A stretch of 64,000 bases of DNA from Mycteria americana (Eukaryota > Chordata > Aves > Ciconiiformes > Ciconiidae), in assembly GCF_035582795.1 (NCBI RefSeq), contig NC_134366.1, forward strand, positions 134,936,756-135,000,755, written 5' to 3'. Below, piece by piece: positions 1 through 11,797 of the stretch (positions are counted from its first letter, which is position 1; each line of letters begins with the position of its first letter). The notes beneath the pieces are model-generated. The model was given only the letters and a program-made list of their open reading frames with translations, was not told where the DNA came from and ran no database searches. The position numbers and the translations under genes are program-made.

Positions 1-3000
1 GAAACACTCAAATCACTTCCTCAACCCCACCCTCCAACCTCCAAAACTGTCCCCATAAAAAAATGTGTCTAGCTCCTTGTTGAAACATTTGAGCCCAAAA
101 TGTAAAACTCTGGCAAAGTTATAACAAAATGCAAATGCAGCATCAGACAGTCTTAGCTATTGGTGGTGCTATTAGCAATGCCCACTTTTATGACCACCGG
201 GTAAAAATATTAGTGCATTCTCTGTACTGCATAGTACAAGGTTCTTCACCCCCAAATGGTCTTCATAACTTGTTTCTTAAATGCAGAGTGTAGAAAATGT
301 CATGAAACTTAAAATGCTGTCTGCCACTGTAAAAACAGCTTTCCTAAAAATGTTTTCCACCATGTATCTTTACATGTATCTTTACATCTTTCCACATGTA
401 TCTTTAGTATTACTCACTTTTTTTTGTTCTCAAAACTTATTTCAAGGGCTTTCAATTATGGTCAGGTTTCTCATTACCAAGGCACTGCTCCATTATTAAA
501 AAAAAATAATAAAAAGAGAGAAAGAGATCACAAAAGGGCAAACACAAAGAGATCATATTTTATTGCAGAGCCGACACGTTGGTCTGCTCCTGCCAATTCA
601 GCCCTGTGACTATGTGGGACTTTGTGAGACACAAATACACGAAACAAGTTTCCCTTCAGCATGGAGGCATAAGAAAGCTAAGCAATCTCACCAAGATATT
701 AGAACAGGGACAGAGCTTGAATCATGCAAATAATAAAAGATTTTTTTTTCCTAAGCTTCTGTTGTTTTGAAGAATAAGAGGTTGTACATGAAGCAAAGGT
801 GCTGTTTCTGTCAGGTGTTTACCTAATGCAACCTGATTTGCCTCATATTGAATCCCCCCAGAGCCGGGTTTCCATCATTGCACAGGCATTTAGCATTTTG
901 GCTCCCTTTAAAACAAAGGAGGTCACAGGGTTTTCTCACCCACCCTCACACCCCCCCCCCTCCTGTTGAAAGAGAAAAAAGAATTGAAAAAATACCTTCA
1001 CCAGGGGGACACTCATCAGGGTACATTCGTGTAGGATGACAGAGACCATAGAAATTGTTTAAAAAAGGGTTTGTGTGAGAGCTAGGTGAAGGGAAACCTT
1101 CCATTTTAAAATGAGGTTCCAATCTCAAACAATTAGGGTAAAAACTGAAATTCTTTGTGAAATAAGATGGGAATCTAGCTTCTGTTTAGCAGATAGCCTT
1201 GAGAAAATGAGTGCTAGGGGGCTATGATACCTTCAAGTAGCTGTATGGAGAAGTCAACACAAAGGATTTTCTTAACTTCTTGATAGATGCAGGGAAATTT
1301 ACTGGAAAAGGAATAATCTCTGTCAAATAGTTTGTTTCAGTCAGTCAGTAAATGCCAATAAAAAAATTGCTTGATCATTTTTTTTCTGACCTAGATTAGA
1401 AAAAACATTTTTCTTTCTAGGTTATAATCTCATCACAATAATAGTTTATAATCTCCTTTACATGTCGCTCTCTATATGAATGCACATGCAAAAGCTTTAA
1501 GATGATTCCAGGCTTTGTTCAAGCCAAGCTACAGCAGACTTCTGTTCAGTGCCAAATAGGTTGCCTAGCACTATAAATAAGAAAATCCCTTTTTCGCCAT
1601 CATCAGCTTTCAATCACAACACAAGTGTAATACGACAGTACGATTTCTGTGTAACACCTTGGCGCTTTCATAGGCAAGATGGAAAGCTTTCCTGCAAAGT
1701 CAATAGGTCTCCTGAGAAGAAAGGCAAGTGCCACAAGACCTTTTTTAATTGCTTTTCTTTGGCTGACTTTAACTAATGCTGTGGGCATTTGTCCTCACCA
1801 TGACAGTTTGGCCTTCATTGCCCCTTTGCTCAGACACAGGGCTATTTTGGCAGGGAGCAGATACATAGATACAGCAAGTGGCGATGTGAAGAAAATATAG
1901 AATAAATGTTTTAGATACGTGATGTAGATTCTCAGCATAACAATGCATATCTAAAGAGGCAGACTTTGCACAGGCTTTTTTGTTTAAAATCATAATAGTG
2001 CTGGACAAGAAATAAGGTGCTGTACTTTCAGGACAGGCTTTTTGCATGCACTTTATTCTTTCCTTTCAACAGCCTTTTAATTCCTAGTATATTTGTCATC
2101 TTCTTCTCTGCCCTAACTCCTTCACTCCCTGTGCTTTCAGCCACAGTGTCCCACAGATCTACTGCCCTTCAGGATGGGTGCAAGGCCTGTCTGTGGAAAT
2201 AGAAATAGCTAGGGAGAGAGAGGTTTAAATCAGGTCAGCTAAGAAAAAATTGTAGATTTTGGCTACAGCGGTTAGTAATGCCAATTAATTTTGTTTAGAG
2301 CTTAACTTTTAAAAACTACTTTCAAAAAAATCTTTAGGTTATTATTTTTCAAAAAGTGTATATTAAAAATAGAAGATTTTTTGGATCAAGTTTTCCATGC
2401 CAAACTTTTTAACCCCAGTGCTCCCTGGGTGGATGCTTTTATAAGTGCAAGGAAATTAGGGTGGTCTTTCCTTAAAGATGTCTTAATGCTGACTTCTACT
2501 TTCATTGCTGGATGTGCTCATTCTGCTGGTGGCCATTTTGCTTCAGAAAGTCGTGCATTAAAATCTGGCTACAGGAAAAAAACACTTCTTCATCAGACAC
2601 CCAAAACTGAGAGCAACTCACACCCACACAACCCATCAACAGCTCAGAGATGATGTTCACCTCTTTAACTTTGCTTTAGCTCTTGGTGTGACGGAAAGGA
2701 TTAGAGGGACGTCAATTCTCTCAGAAACGTGACGTTTGCACGGAGGCTTTCTTCTGCTGATGGTTTCGAGTGAGCAACCAAAGCTTGTAGGTCACAGCCA
2801 GCCAAGGGCTTGGTATCCCATACCAAGAGAAGAGAAGAAGAGAGAGAGAGGCATCACAGCCGACCTGTGGTCACACACTTCAGCCAGCAGCACCCGCATT
2901 CGTCCAGCAAGCCTCCAGGCCAGGCTTGCACTGTGCCCAGCGCATTTTGCCGTTTCTAATTAAGCCCTAAACTACTTCAGGCTTTGATGATCTTCCTGAT

Positions 3001-4499
3001 GCTTTTCCCTTCCCCCACAACTAATTTTAGATGTTCATGTTCAGTGAGATACAGGAATAGAAGCGACTCAGCTTGCAGTCACCCTCACTTAAGAAAGCTG
3101 GATATGAAAGTGTTTCTGAGCTCCAGTTTACACCAAAAATCAGGACATTGGAGACAATTTAGCCCAGTTTGCTAGACCTGGCTGCAAAGATCATAGCAAG
3201 CTCCTAAACTAACTCTGAAAAATAGCCTCTGGCAAATTCATGTCCCTTCCCATGCTGCCGCCTGTTCCTGTGACCCAATCTACCCCTCCTTAGCTTAGCG
3301 TGTGACTTTGACTCTTCCTGCTCCACCAGAAGCTCCCTGATCTGGCCTTGCCTAATCTAACCTAATCTAGAGCAAACTGTGGCACCCCAGTCGCACACAT
3401 GCGTGGGCTACTTCCAAATCAGTGTGTCAGTGCTCTTTGTGTTATTATTTTTTAATCACCTTTTGAATTCCTCTCTTGTCTGTGTACCTCTTCAACCAAG
3501 CCCCTGAATGAACCTGCTGTTTCTCTATCAATATAATTTATTCATCTTTTTTTCTGGAGGGAGCCTCAGTCTGTACCTTAAGTGTGTGAAACACTTTGAA
3601 ATCAGCAGGGGCACATGCCAAGCAAAAAAGCAGCACCGGGGTATGGTGTCAATCCAGCTGAGCCACTGTTTCTGGGAAATTTTCTGTTCCTAAATTATTC
3701 TGAGCTGGTTCAGCAAAGGGTTTCTTGTAAAAAGGTAGTGAAGAAATCCCTCTTTTGCCCCAAGGTTACAAGTTATTTTGTTAGACCAGATGATATGACA
3801 GCATGATTCTATCAGGACAAATCAAAGTTTACTGAGCAAATCTGTGTTCTATAACCTGATTTATTGGTGCCATCTGCCAACACCCATGAACAGATGCTCT
3901 GTAGGACCTCACTAATGTGCAATAATGACTGGGAGAAACCCACTGCAAATGACTGAATTTTAAAAGTTATCGAGTGTAGCGGGAGAGATAACAAACATAA
4001 TGAAAAATGTCTAGGAGAATGCATCCCAATGTTCGTTTTTCAGTTCCATTTCCCTGACAGCAGTACTTCAGAGTGTACTCATCTACATATGTGGGTATGC
4101 AGTGTAAAAATAAACCAAGCACTCACATTTTCCTGTGATTTTGCTCCAGCCCTTTGTTACTGTACGCTTCAGAGAAAAGAGAGTGTTTTGGTGTGAGCGG
4201 TTACAGTCACAGCTTATCCCAAATCAATGAGTTCTTCCTGATTGCAAGAATTCTTTTTATGGTCGTTTTTGAGCAGGTCAACATTGCCATATTGCTAGCA
4301 CTAATGCCTTTTTTCTAATGGTTTTCCCCTACTCTGCAGCTATTTCCAAGCCCTGCGTACTCTGAGGGCATGCCAAGGTAGAAGCAAACGAGTTTGCAAT
4401 TATTGCCACCGGCAACATTAATTTTGCATTCCCGTCTCTTCAAAAACACAGGGGAGCAAAAAGAGATAACGGAAAGACAAGTAGCTTCTCTGGATGGAG

Positions 4500-4690
4500 A
4501 TTTGAATCGTGCCTGGGCTCAGAGCAGGCACCGCAGCAGGTGAGCGGGAGCAGCCCTGCCTCCCGCAGCCCCCGGGACTGCTTGGAGAGGGGTGGGAGCG
4601 GCCCCGTCCTGGGGTCCTCGCGGACCCCGGCCCTGCCGCTGCCTCCCACCGCCTCCTGCCCGCGGGATTTCCTGAACCAAGCGTTCATCT
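4500..4690. promoter_or_regulatory. GC-rich, CpG-dense patch in CLVS1 intron
   Basis: About 190 bp are strongly GC-rich with roughly sixteen CpG dinucleotides, in a region where flanking DNA is AT-rich and CpG-poor. On the + strand it contains a near-consensus splice donor (CAG then GTGAGC, GT at 4540-4541). That is the layout expected of a small CpG island with an alternative first exon, but no initiator or TATA box is evident. It could equally be a GC-rich conserved element or a chance GC cluster. The regulatory role is inferred only from composition. Confidence 0.3.
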
Positions 4691-7600
4691 CTAAGGACCG
4701 GCATTAAAATTAGAAGCTGAAGCTGTAGTGGTGGGGGAGACGCTTTACCTTCTCTCCTAGCATGCACTATACGACAGCCTGCTCTGTCTGCACCAAGGGC
4801 GTTACACAGGGTTCATTCAAACGTGCTCAGGAATGTGTTTTTGATAAACACAACCTATCCAATATCTGACAAAGTTGTAAAATCGGGGGACAATAACTTT
4901 CAACCACAGCCAATGTTTCGGAGGCTGAATTTGGATCCAGAGCTGGAGAGCAGAAAGCCTCTTTCCCTTACCGTGCCAATCCATTAAAATCACACTCGTG
5001 GAAAGTCTCTGTGGAGAAACTATCACCGAACTATTAATAAAATCTTCCTGAACTATTAATATGGTCTGTGGGAGCTTTAATCCACCACGGGGACTGCTTA
5101 TGTAAGTGCACAGGCATGAAGATGCTGTTTTTATCCTCAGTTTAAATGACCTTTTGGTTTAAACAGTTTTGTTTATGATCAAAATGTTCCCGAATCTACA
5201 GGAAATTATTTTCTTTCAAAGGGGATTATATTTTGATTTGCAGTAAACTGGCAAGTATGGTTGAGATTAAAGTGCATTTGGATGGCAAGATGTGTGTTTG
5301 CTTTTCTGATTGCAAAGGGTAGAAGTTATGAAAGCATTTTAAAACATTTGTGTCACAAAATTCTGTTGTCCCATAATCCAGAAATATGCCGTAACTTGGT
5401 TTTTGAGCTCAGGTCATTGGCCTATGTAGCCAATTTATGCAGTTTGAAAAGATTGGCCCTGAGCATCAGGCTGGATTTATACCTAATTTTGGTATTCCAC
5501 GGATTGTTTTACTTTTCTGCCACACTTTGGTGTGAGGAGATGCTGGGAGGTCATCTTGATTTTCAGCTTTCGGGCAGTTCAGAACAACAACACAGTAAAA
5601 GCTCTCTGATGCATACTCACGCCAAAAGAAATAGATGTCATGAAGGAAAGAACAGGCAGAAATAGTGAAAAATTGTCTCTCATTCACCTCGTAGCTATCG
5701 CTCACGAGCTATTTAGCGGAACATTACGTACCAAGGGTTTTTAGTCCCAGACTCATTTCAGTTCAGAAATTTCCCTGCACAGGAGGTCTGAGGGGAGAAG
5801 AGAAACAATGATCTCCGTAACATTTTCCTCTGATCTGCAAGCTTGGAGACACTTCTCCAATCTGAAATGAAATATGTATTGAGGCCTGTACGGATTTTGG
5901 GGTGTCTGTGGCAGCTCCAGTGTTCCTTTCTTTCTCTGGGGACGATACGGAGGGGAATAACTGAAAACAGTGAAGAAAAAAAACATATAAAATTAAAAAA
6001 AGACGAATCAGGCAAAAGAAAAGTCCCATCTTTGGCACCAGTTTCATTCAATCAATGGGAACAACTAAAATCCTGTGTTTGGACAATTTTGTCTCTCTAG
6101 GTTTACCTTTACAGGTTGGGAAAGGTGCCACTGCAGCATGGTTAGATATGTTCCTTGTGTTAGTTCACTTCAGGCCCCAATGAAGAAGACCTGGTCTGAC
6201 TCTGGAGTGAGCTAGCTGCCCGAGCAGGTATCTGGAGTCGTTCCACTGTTTCTTCCCTGCTATTGCTGAGTAGCAAGTTAGCTAGATTAGCACTGGGTTG
6301 GATGTATTTCTTCACGCTGCGATTGCGTCTCTGAGCAACGTGCTAATATGTCCAGCTTGATTTTCAGATAAAATGACAGTAGCGCCCACAAATAATTAGA
6401 CCAATTCCTGCGTGCTGTGTTTTATTTATGCCATTGGAATAAAATGTAAATATATCCTCAGGATTGGGTATTTTTAACAAGGAAACAGGTTAAGAAAAGG
6501 CTCCATGATCCCAGGGTCTTTTTCACAGTAGGCTCCAAAAAATGTACCTCATTATAAAATACACCTTCCCAAGGAATCACAAGACATGAGAAATCAAAAG
6601 AGAATTCCTAAAAGCAAAAGCTCTCCAGCAGAAAATCAATTTCAGCTACTTTCACCTTGCCCCAGGGAAAGCAGCAGAGACAGTAAGTGGGGTGTGGGAA
6701 AGGTCTCATACATCTTCCTGGAACCGCGCAAGGCAGACCTCCAGACGGGAGCTTTTCTTTCCAAGACAGCTCTGCTCTAATTAGGGACTTCTGCAAAATT
6801 GGTATGTTGCGGTTCCAAACAGTGTCTGGATGATTCCCATATCAAATTTCTTTGGTTTAAAAAAAAAATTATGTCTTTGTCCTTGTTCTAATTGACAGCC
6901 TTACCAATGCAGGTGGACTGAGGGATGAAGGTCAAATTGAGCTTATTGTGCTTAATAGGGTAAAGGAACAAAAATTAGTGGAAAGTTACACACAGAAAAA
7001 TGTTCTTTGGTTGTTTTTTTCCTGGCCATCATGCTGCCTTTTCAAGCGTCTTTGCACATTTTCAGGTGTACATTCAGAATGAAAAGAAAGCAATTGCCTT
7101 TAAATAAAACTGTTATCTGAGGGGCTTTCCTGTAACACTTAATCCACCGATGTACCAGACACAAGCTAGTTTATGGCCTCAGCAATCTATGTTGGGTGGA
7201 CATAAAATTCATTTTCTATATAGGAAAGTACATCCTTCTCCTTAGTCGACCTTCTCCAGGTCCTCTGGCTGGTTCCTATAATTCTCAGCATTCAGACCTT
7301 TCCGGGTAATGTGGTATCATAAAGACTGGTCAACATGTTCTAAAAAAAACATGTTCCCCCTTGGAAATGAAGTCTGACTGACATTTCTCACTGAAGATTG
7401 TGATTAATATCATCTGTGCATTCCAGTGAGAAGGCAAAACAATTTTTCCTTTTCAGGTCAGTATAAATCTCTGTGCCTTAAAGTTATTTCCCTGCTTCCC
7501 ATCTCTCATTTCTTTGCTGTGCTTTGCTTCAGACTCAGACTGTATCTCCTACACTGACCTATGCTGCTATGGTACAACCTGGGACGGCTGTGGCAGCTCA

Positions 7601-8819
7601 GACCCAAAGAGCAAAGGAATCCAGAACTTCTCCCTTAGAGATACAGCTTGTGGGCTGGCAGCCGCCTTGACAAATACAGTATTTAAAAAAAAAAAAAAAA
7701 AAAAAAAGGCAAATGTGGAACATTCCAATATTTCTTAATATCTTTTTTTTTTAGAATATTCTATGAAAGGTTCAAATCTTCAAATTTTTATTCCCATGCA
7801 GGAGGAAAGCAACTGAATATGTGAATTTTGCATGAGATGGGCATTTTTGGCTCTCTTCTGCTCTAAAACCCAATGTTAGGTTGTCATGGGGTAGAAAAAT
7901 CACTTTTGGCTTAACTTCATACGTCTGTTGGTCAATGTGTTTTCTAGGTGGGCTCAGATTCTCTGCAGCTGTTTCTCAGCACAGCCCAGTTGAAGTCATT
8001 GTAATCTGCAGCACTTCAGTAGCTTATATCAGTCAGAGCTGCATCCCTAAACTCTAACGAATATTCCAGCAGCAATGGAAATACAGTTGTCTTTATAGTG
8101 AATGAACACCTCAGGAGAGCGTGTGCCATCCTTAAAAAGCTCAGCTCATAGTTTATTGGGATTTAAAATGGGATCACCTGTTACATTGCACTGCTCGGCC
8201 TCCTGCGTCCTGGCCTGACTACCCACTAGTCTTGTACGGCGCATCCAATATTGAGATTTGTAATGATTTCAGATAAACTGACGTGTCTGAGGTGTAAGTG
8301 GCTTATACTGCTGTATAGCAAAAGAAAAAGGTATCACTTAATGCCTGTGACCGCTCACAAACATTACCCGAGTATGGTTTAAGGTGACTGCCAGGGCCAT
8401 CCATGGCCAGGGCTAAAGAGCACAGAGAGTCCTGCCAATCTGCCTTGGGTGGTAGGAGGTGGTGGAGATTTAGCCTACATAGTGCTAAATCTGGGAAATA
8501 ATTTGACCTTGAAGTGGCGCAGAAACTATACTGAGCAGGTGTATAAGGGGATTTTCCATATCGTCTCACAAATCCACCCCATATCCTCACCAGCTGTGTT
8601 CAATCTCTGATGCTCCAGAGGAAGGTGAGAGAAAGCCCCAGGATACCCCATGCTAATTGTGGGGGGAACGAACCTGCCTGAGTCCCGAAGCCAAAGCCCT
8701 GAAGGAAGAGACCTGATTATGCTCTGTCTTTATATGCTGAGCTGTAGGGGTTAGGAGCACAGGCAGGATGAGGACGGCTTCATCAGGATTTCCCTTCACG
8801 GGGGAGAGACAGGCACCTC

Positions 8820-9420
8820 TCCTCTCACTGGAAGCGTGTTTGCACGCAGGAGCGGCGGTCGTCCCGCTATTTATGCAAGCGAAAAAATCCTAGGCTCTTC
8901 CCTGACTGACATTTGTTAGATGAGAGTGTAGGTACAAAATGCCCATTAGAATACACAATAACCTTTAAAGACACGCCAGCAACCTCCTCTTTTATTAAGC
9001 GTGCCACGCTGGCTGAGGGGAGTGGGACGCTATTGCAAACACCTCGCCGGCGGGACGCTACCTGCATGCTAATGGCGAGGGTGTTTGTGCACAGCCCGGC
9101 AGCGAGCGCTGGGCTCCAGCAGTTTCCATGGTGCCGTCATGGTGCACTCTCCCTACACCTTCACTTATCAGCGTTTCCCACCCATCCTCCTCCCCATAAT
9201 ATGCTGCTCGCTCACCCCGAAAGGTCAGCCATTGTAATGATGATTTTAGCAGGGGGGAGGCAGGGAGGCCGAAGGGTGAAAAGGTGAGCTGTGTGCAGCG
9301 ATGTGCGTGGGAACCGGGGGCTTGCCTTACGCCGCACAATGAGAAATTAGAAAGCTTCCCCTCGAGGGAGCGGTGCTCATCAGCCCCCTCTCGCTTCCCA
9401 TCCCAGCCGAGTCAGATGCC
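8820..9420. other. GC-rich segment about 300-900 bp before a CLVS1 exon
   Basis: This 600-bp segment is richer in G+C and CpG than its surroundings. It includes a CpG-dense core at about 9040-9120 and a second at about 9280-9340. No coding signal or transposon similarity is visible. It may be a regulatory or conserved non-coding element, but only composition supports this. Confidence 0.25.
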
Positions 9421-9715
9421 CTGATGGAGTTAAAAAACGTTCAGGCGAAGCGTCTGGAGACCCTACTTTAAATCATCAGCAATTGATGCGTTAGTGTGTG
9501 GAGGGGAGAAGGGACTGCGTCTGCTAACAGAAGGAACTGATGCAAACGTCTCCAGGCATCTTTCTTTTTCCATCTCCCTCCTGCCCCCTCCCAGCAAAGC
9601 CAGTGCTTGTTTGCAGATGGAAAGAGGCAGACTTCTTCCTCTGACTTTCATCCTATTGACTGCCGGGCTAAAGCACTGCATCTATTAACTGCCTTCCTTT
9701 TCTTTCTTTCTGTAG

Positions 9716-9826
9716 GACAGCTTTCCTGCCCGTTTTGGAGGAGTCCATTTTGTCAACCAGCCCTGGTACATCCATGCCCTGTACACGTTAATCAAACCGT
9801 TCCTCAAAGACAAGACAAGGAAAAGG
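9716..9826 (+). CDS. CLVS1: CLVS1 (clavesin-1) internal coding exon, CRAL-TRIO domain
   Basis: This 111-bp exon is bounded by TTTCTGTAG and GTAATT and encodes 37 residues in phase 0-0, equivalent to human clavesin-1 residues 211-247. The reading starts [18 protein letters not shown] and ends KDKTRKR. It forms the C-terminal half of the CRAL-TRIO (Sec14) lipid-binding fold; the FVNQPWYI segment is typical of the CRALBP/alpha-TTP/clavesin group. Clavesins are neuron-enriched proteins that bind PtdIns(3,5)P2 and clathrin and act at trans-Golgi and late endosome/lysosome membranes. The paralogue CLVS2 is the main alternative, but the sequence and the neighbouring ASPH gene favour CLVS1. The exons for residues 1-210 are outside the window. 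Confidence 0.96.
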
Positions 9827-10954
9827 GTAATTAGACGGGGCCGGGGGGGATAGGAAGATGCAGAGCTGGAGTAACTGAGTAGGTGTCTGCTTTCTTTTCT
9901 TCCTTCTTTTTCTCTCTGCATTTTTCATATGGCCTCAGAGAATTGCTGCTGTTATTAAAACTTAGAGTTTGCAATGGTATGGATTGGATCAATAACTCAG
10001 CCAGGGACTAGAAAGCTGTTATCACTAACAAAGTGTAGACACATTTTAATGGGACATGCTCAGGGACAGAGAGAATTGGCAATGCGGAGGGATTATCAGG
10101 CCTGGCTGAAGTCACCTGCAGTGAGGGAAACTTCAGCTCAGCTCTTTTTGTGGGAGTAAAATTTCCTATTTCATTCCTTCAGCAAGTGGACTGTTCTCAC
10201 ATGGTGGCAACGCACTCGTTTCCACAAAAAATGCCCATGCCTGAAGGATGTTTGCTCACACTGCAGAAGAGGCAGGTCTTCCCCACTGAACCCCATGTGA
10301 ACTGTGGTCCTGTAGTCATCTTGGCCATTTGTCCTCTGCAGTCTATCAAACAACCACTGGATCATCTCTCAGAAGGCCCCAGAGCCCACCCTGGGGTGTG
10401 TCTGGCCAGGGCAGCACCAGCCTGAAAGCAAAGAGGGATTAGAGAGACAAATGTCGCTGGAGCAGTGCAAAGTGGCCACACAGACCTGCACCCCTGGGAA
10501 ACGTCAGTCCCAGGGTGCAGGGCTGGGTTGCCCTCTCAGACACTGAGGACCTACTCTTCACATCGTCTTTCAGTAAGCTCCACTGCCTCCCTTTTCTTCT
10601 CACCGCTCTTCGTACAAGCCTCTATCCTCTTAGAGCAGCACTAATCGGTCATTATTCCTGACTTGCACTTTTCCTGATCTGGTACTTAAGAAAGTGAAAG
10701 TGTCATGTGCCAAAAGTAAGCACATCAGGATTTTCAGAAATGTTTACGGTGCCAGCCTAATTCTTCAGCTGCACACCCCAAAGCTAATCCCCCTCCTCCC
10801 GCCCGCCCGCACCGGCCCTGAGCGCTTCAGAAATTCCCACCTGAAACTGCAGCGTCAACTAATGACGCTCCACACCTCATTAGTGCTGTTATTATTGTAC
10901 TTACTGAAGTAAGGAATTGATGATGACTTTGAACATTCTTTTTATTTGTTGAAG
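9827..10954 (+). other. CLVS1: CLVS1 intron, 1,128 bp
   Basis: This phase-0 intron starts GTAATT and ends in a T-rich tract plus GAAG at 10951-10954. I see no repeat element or other gene in it. Confidence 0.93.
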
Positions 10955-11190
10955 ATCTTTCTTCATGGTAACAACCTGAACAGCCTTCACCAGCTAATAC
11001 ACCCTGAATGCCTGCCCTCTGAATTCGGGGGGACTCTTCCTCCGTATGACATGGGGACGTGGGCTCGAACGTTACTTGGTCCCGACTACAGCGACGAAAA
11101 CGAGTACACCCACACCTCCTACAACGCCATGCATGTGAAGCATGCGTCCTCCAACCTGGAGCGGGAGGCCTCGCCCAAACCCATGAAGAG
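10955..11190 (+). CDS. CLVS1: CLVS1 (clavesin-1) penultimate coding exon, end of CRAL-TRIO domain
   Basis: This 236-bp exon encodes 78 full codons plus two bases (AG), which the next exon completes to arginine. It corresponds to human clavesin-1 residues 248-325. It begins [18 protein letters not shown], the last strand and helix of the lipid-binding domain, and continues through [19 protein letters not shown], a segment shared across the CRALBP/alpha-TTP family, where the 'LP-EFGG' motif marks the domain end. The acidic, polar stretch after it ([19 protein letters not shown]) starts the clavesin-specific tail. The open frame continues past the GTTAGT donor only by chance, because the cDNA-like similarity stops exactly at 11190. 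Confidence 0.96.
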
Positions 11191-11770
11191 GTTAGTACTG
11201 CCTTTGAAATCTTCTCTTATTTGGCTTCCCAAACCGGTTTGGCATAAATCTAGCAGGAAGGACTTATCTGGCTTGGAGAGAGGCTGTAATTTGGCAAACA
11301 CTGACGGTAAGAAGCGCTTCACCACGGACTCCCACGTTCATGGTGTGGCAGGAGAAAGGAAGCCTCTCTGTGGGACCGTAATTACTCGGCTGATTACTGT
11401 GAAGATAAACAAGGGGAAACTAACGAGCCCCTGCACATTGCATCACAGAAAGTGTATCAGAATGAGATGCTCTTCTGTACAGCGTAGTGCGGCCAGCAGC
11501 ACCCTTTCAGTGCTGGTTCCTATTACTTGCTGCCTGCTATGGTGCTGCTGACCCCAGTTATTAGCGATAAGGGTTTTACCTCCTTGGAAATGCAGCTTTT
11601 GTCCGATGAACACCACTGCCCTCTAAAGGGAAAATGGGTTAGTCTCTTCCTGCTGCTTCTGCTCCCGCTTTCTCCATCCAGCCCTGCTAAGGCAGCAGAG
11701 CTGCCCTTTTAAGATCTCTGATTTTAGCTCTACTGGTTGTGCATTCAGCTCCGAATCCTTAAAATTACAC

Positions 11771-11797
11771 CTCTCGAGAGTGTCACCCTCTCGAGAG
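11771..11797. repeat. Twin 10-bp palindromes CTCTCGAGAG
   Basis: The perfect palindrome CTCTCGAGAG occurs at 11771-11780 and again at 11788-11797, inside a 17-bp near-tandem repeat. It lies in the last CLVS1 intron. Function is unknown; it may be a short tandem duplication or a paired dimer-binding site. Confidence 0.6.

Larger units (their letters stand above)
1..9715 (+). other. CLVS1: CLVS1 intron (3' part), upstream of the first exon in the window
   Basis: This is intronic sequence of the + strand gene; the preceding exon lies outside the window. It ends in a good polypyrimidine tract and AG at 9714-9715. No open reading frame in it resembles a known protein. It contains a C-run at about 949-960, a 23-base A-run at 7685-7707, and two GC-rich patches (about 4500-4690 and 8820-9420) that stand out from an AT-rich background. 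I recognise no transposon in it by eye. The remaining sequence looks like ordinary unique intron, part of which could be conserved non-coding DNA, but that needs an alignment. Confidence 0.85.

Noticed and set aside
7514..7710. A processed pseudogene ending in the 23-base A-run
   Set aside because: Sequence before the A-run does not resemble an mRNA that I know, and no flanking duplication could be found by eye.
10946..11551. A single-exon 201-codon reading of CLVS1 through 11551
   Set aside because: Similarity to clavesin stops exactly at 11190 before GTTAGT and resumes in phase at 27144, so the downstream part is intron read-through.
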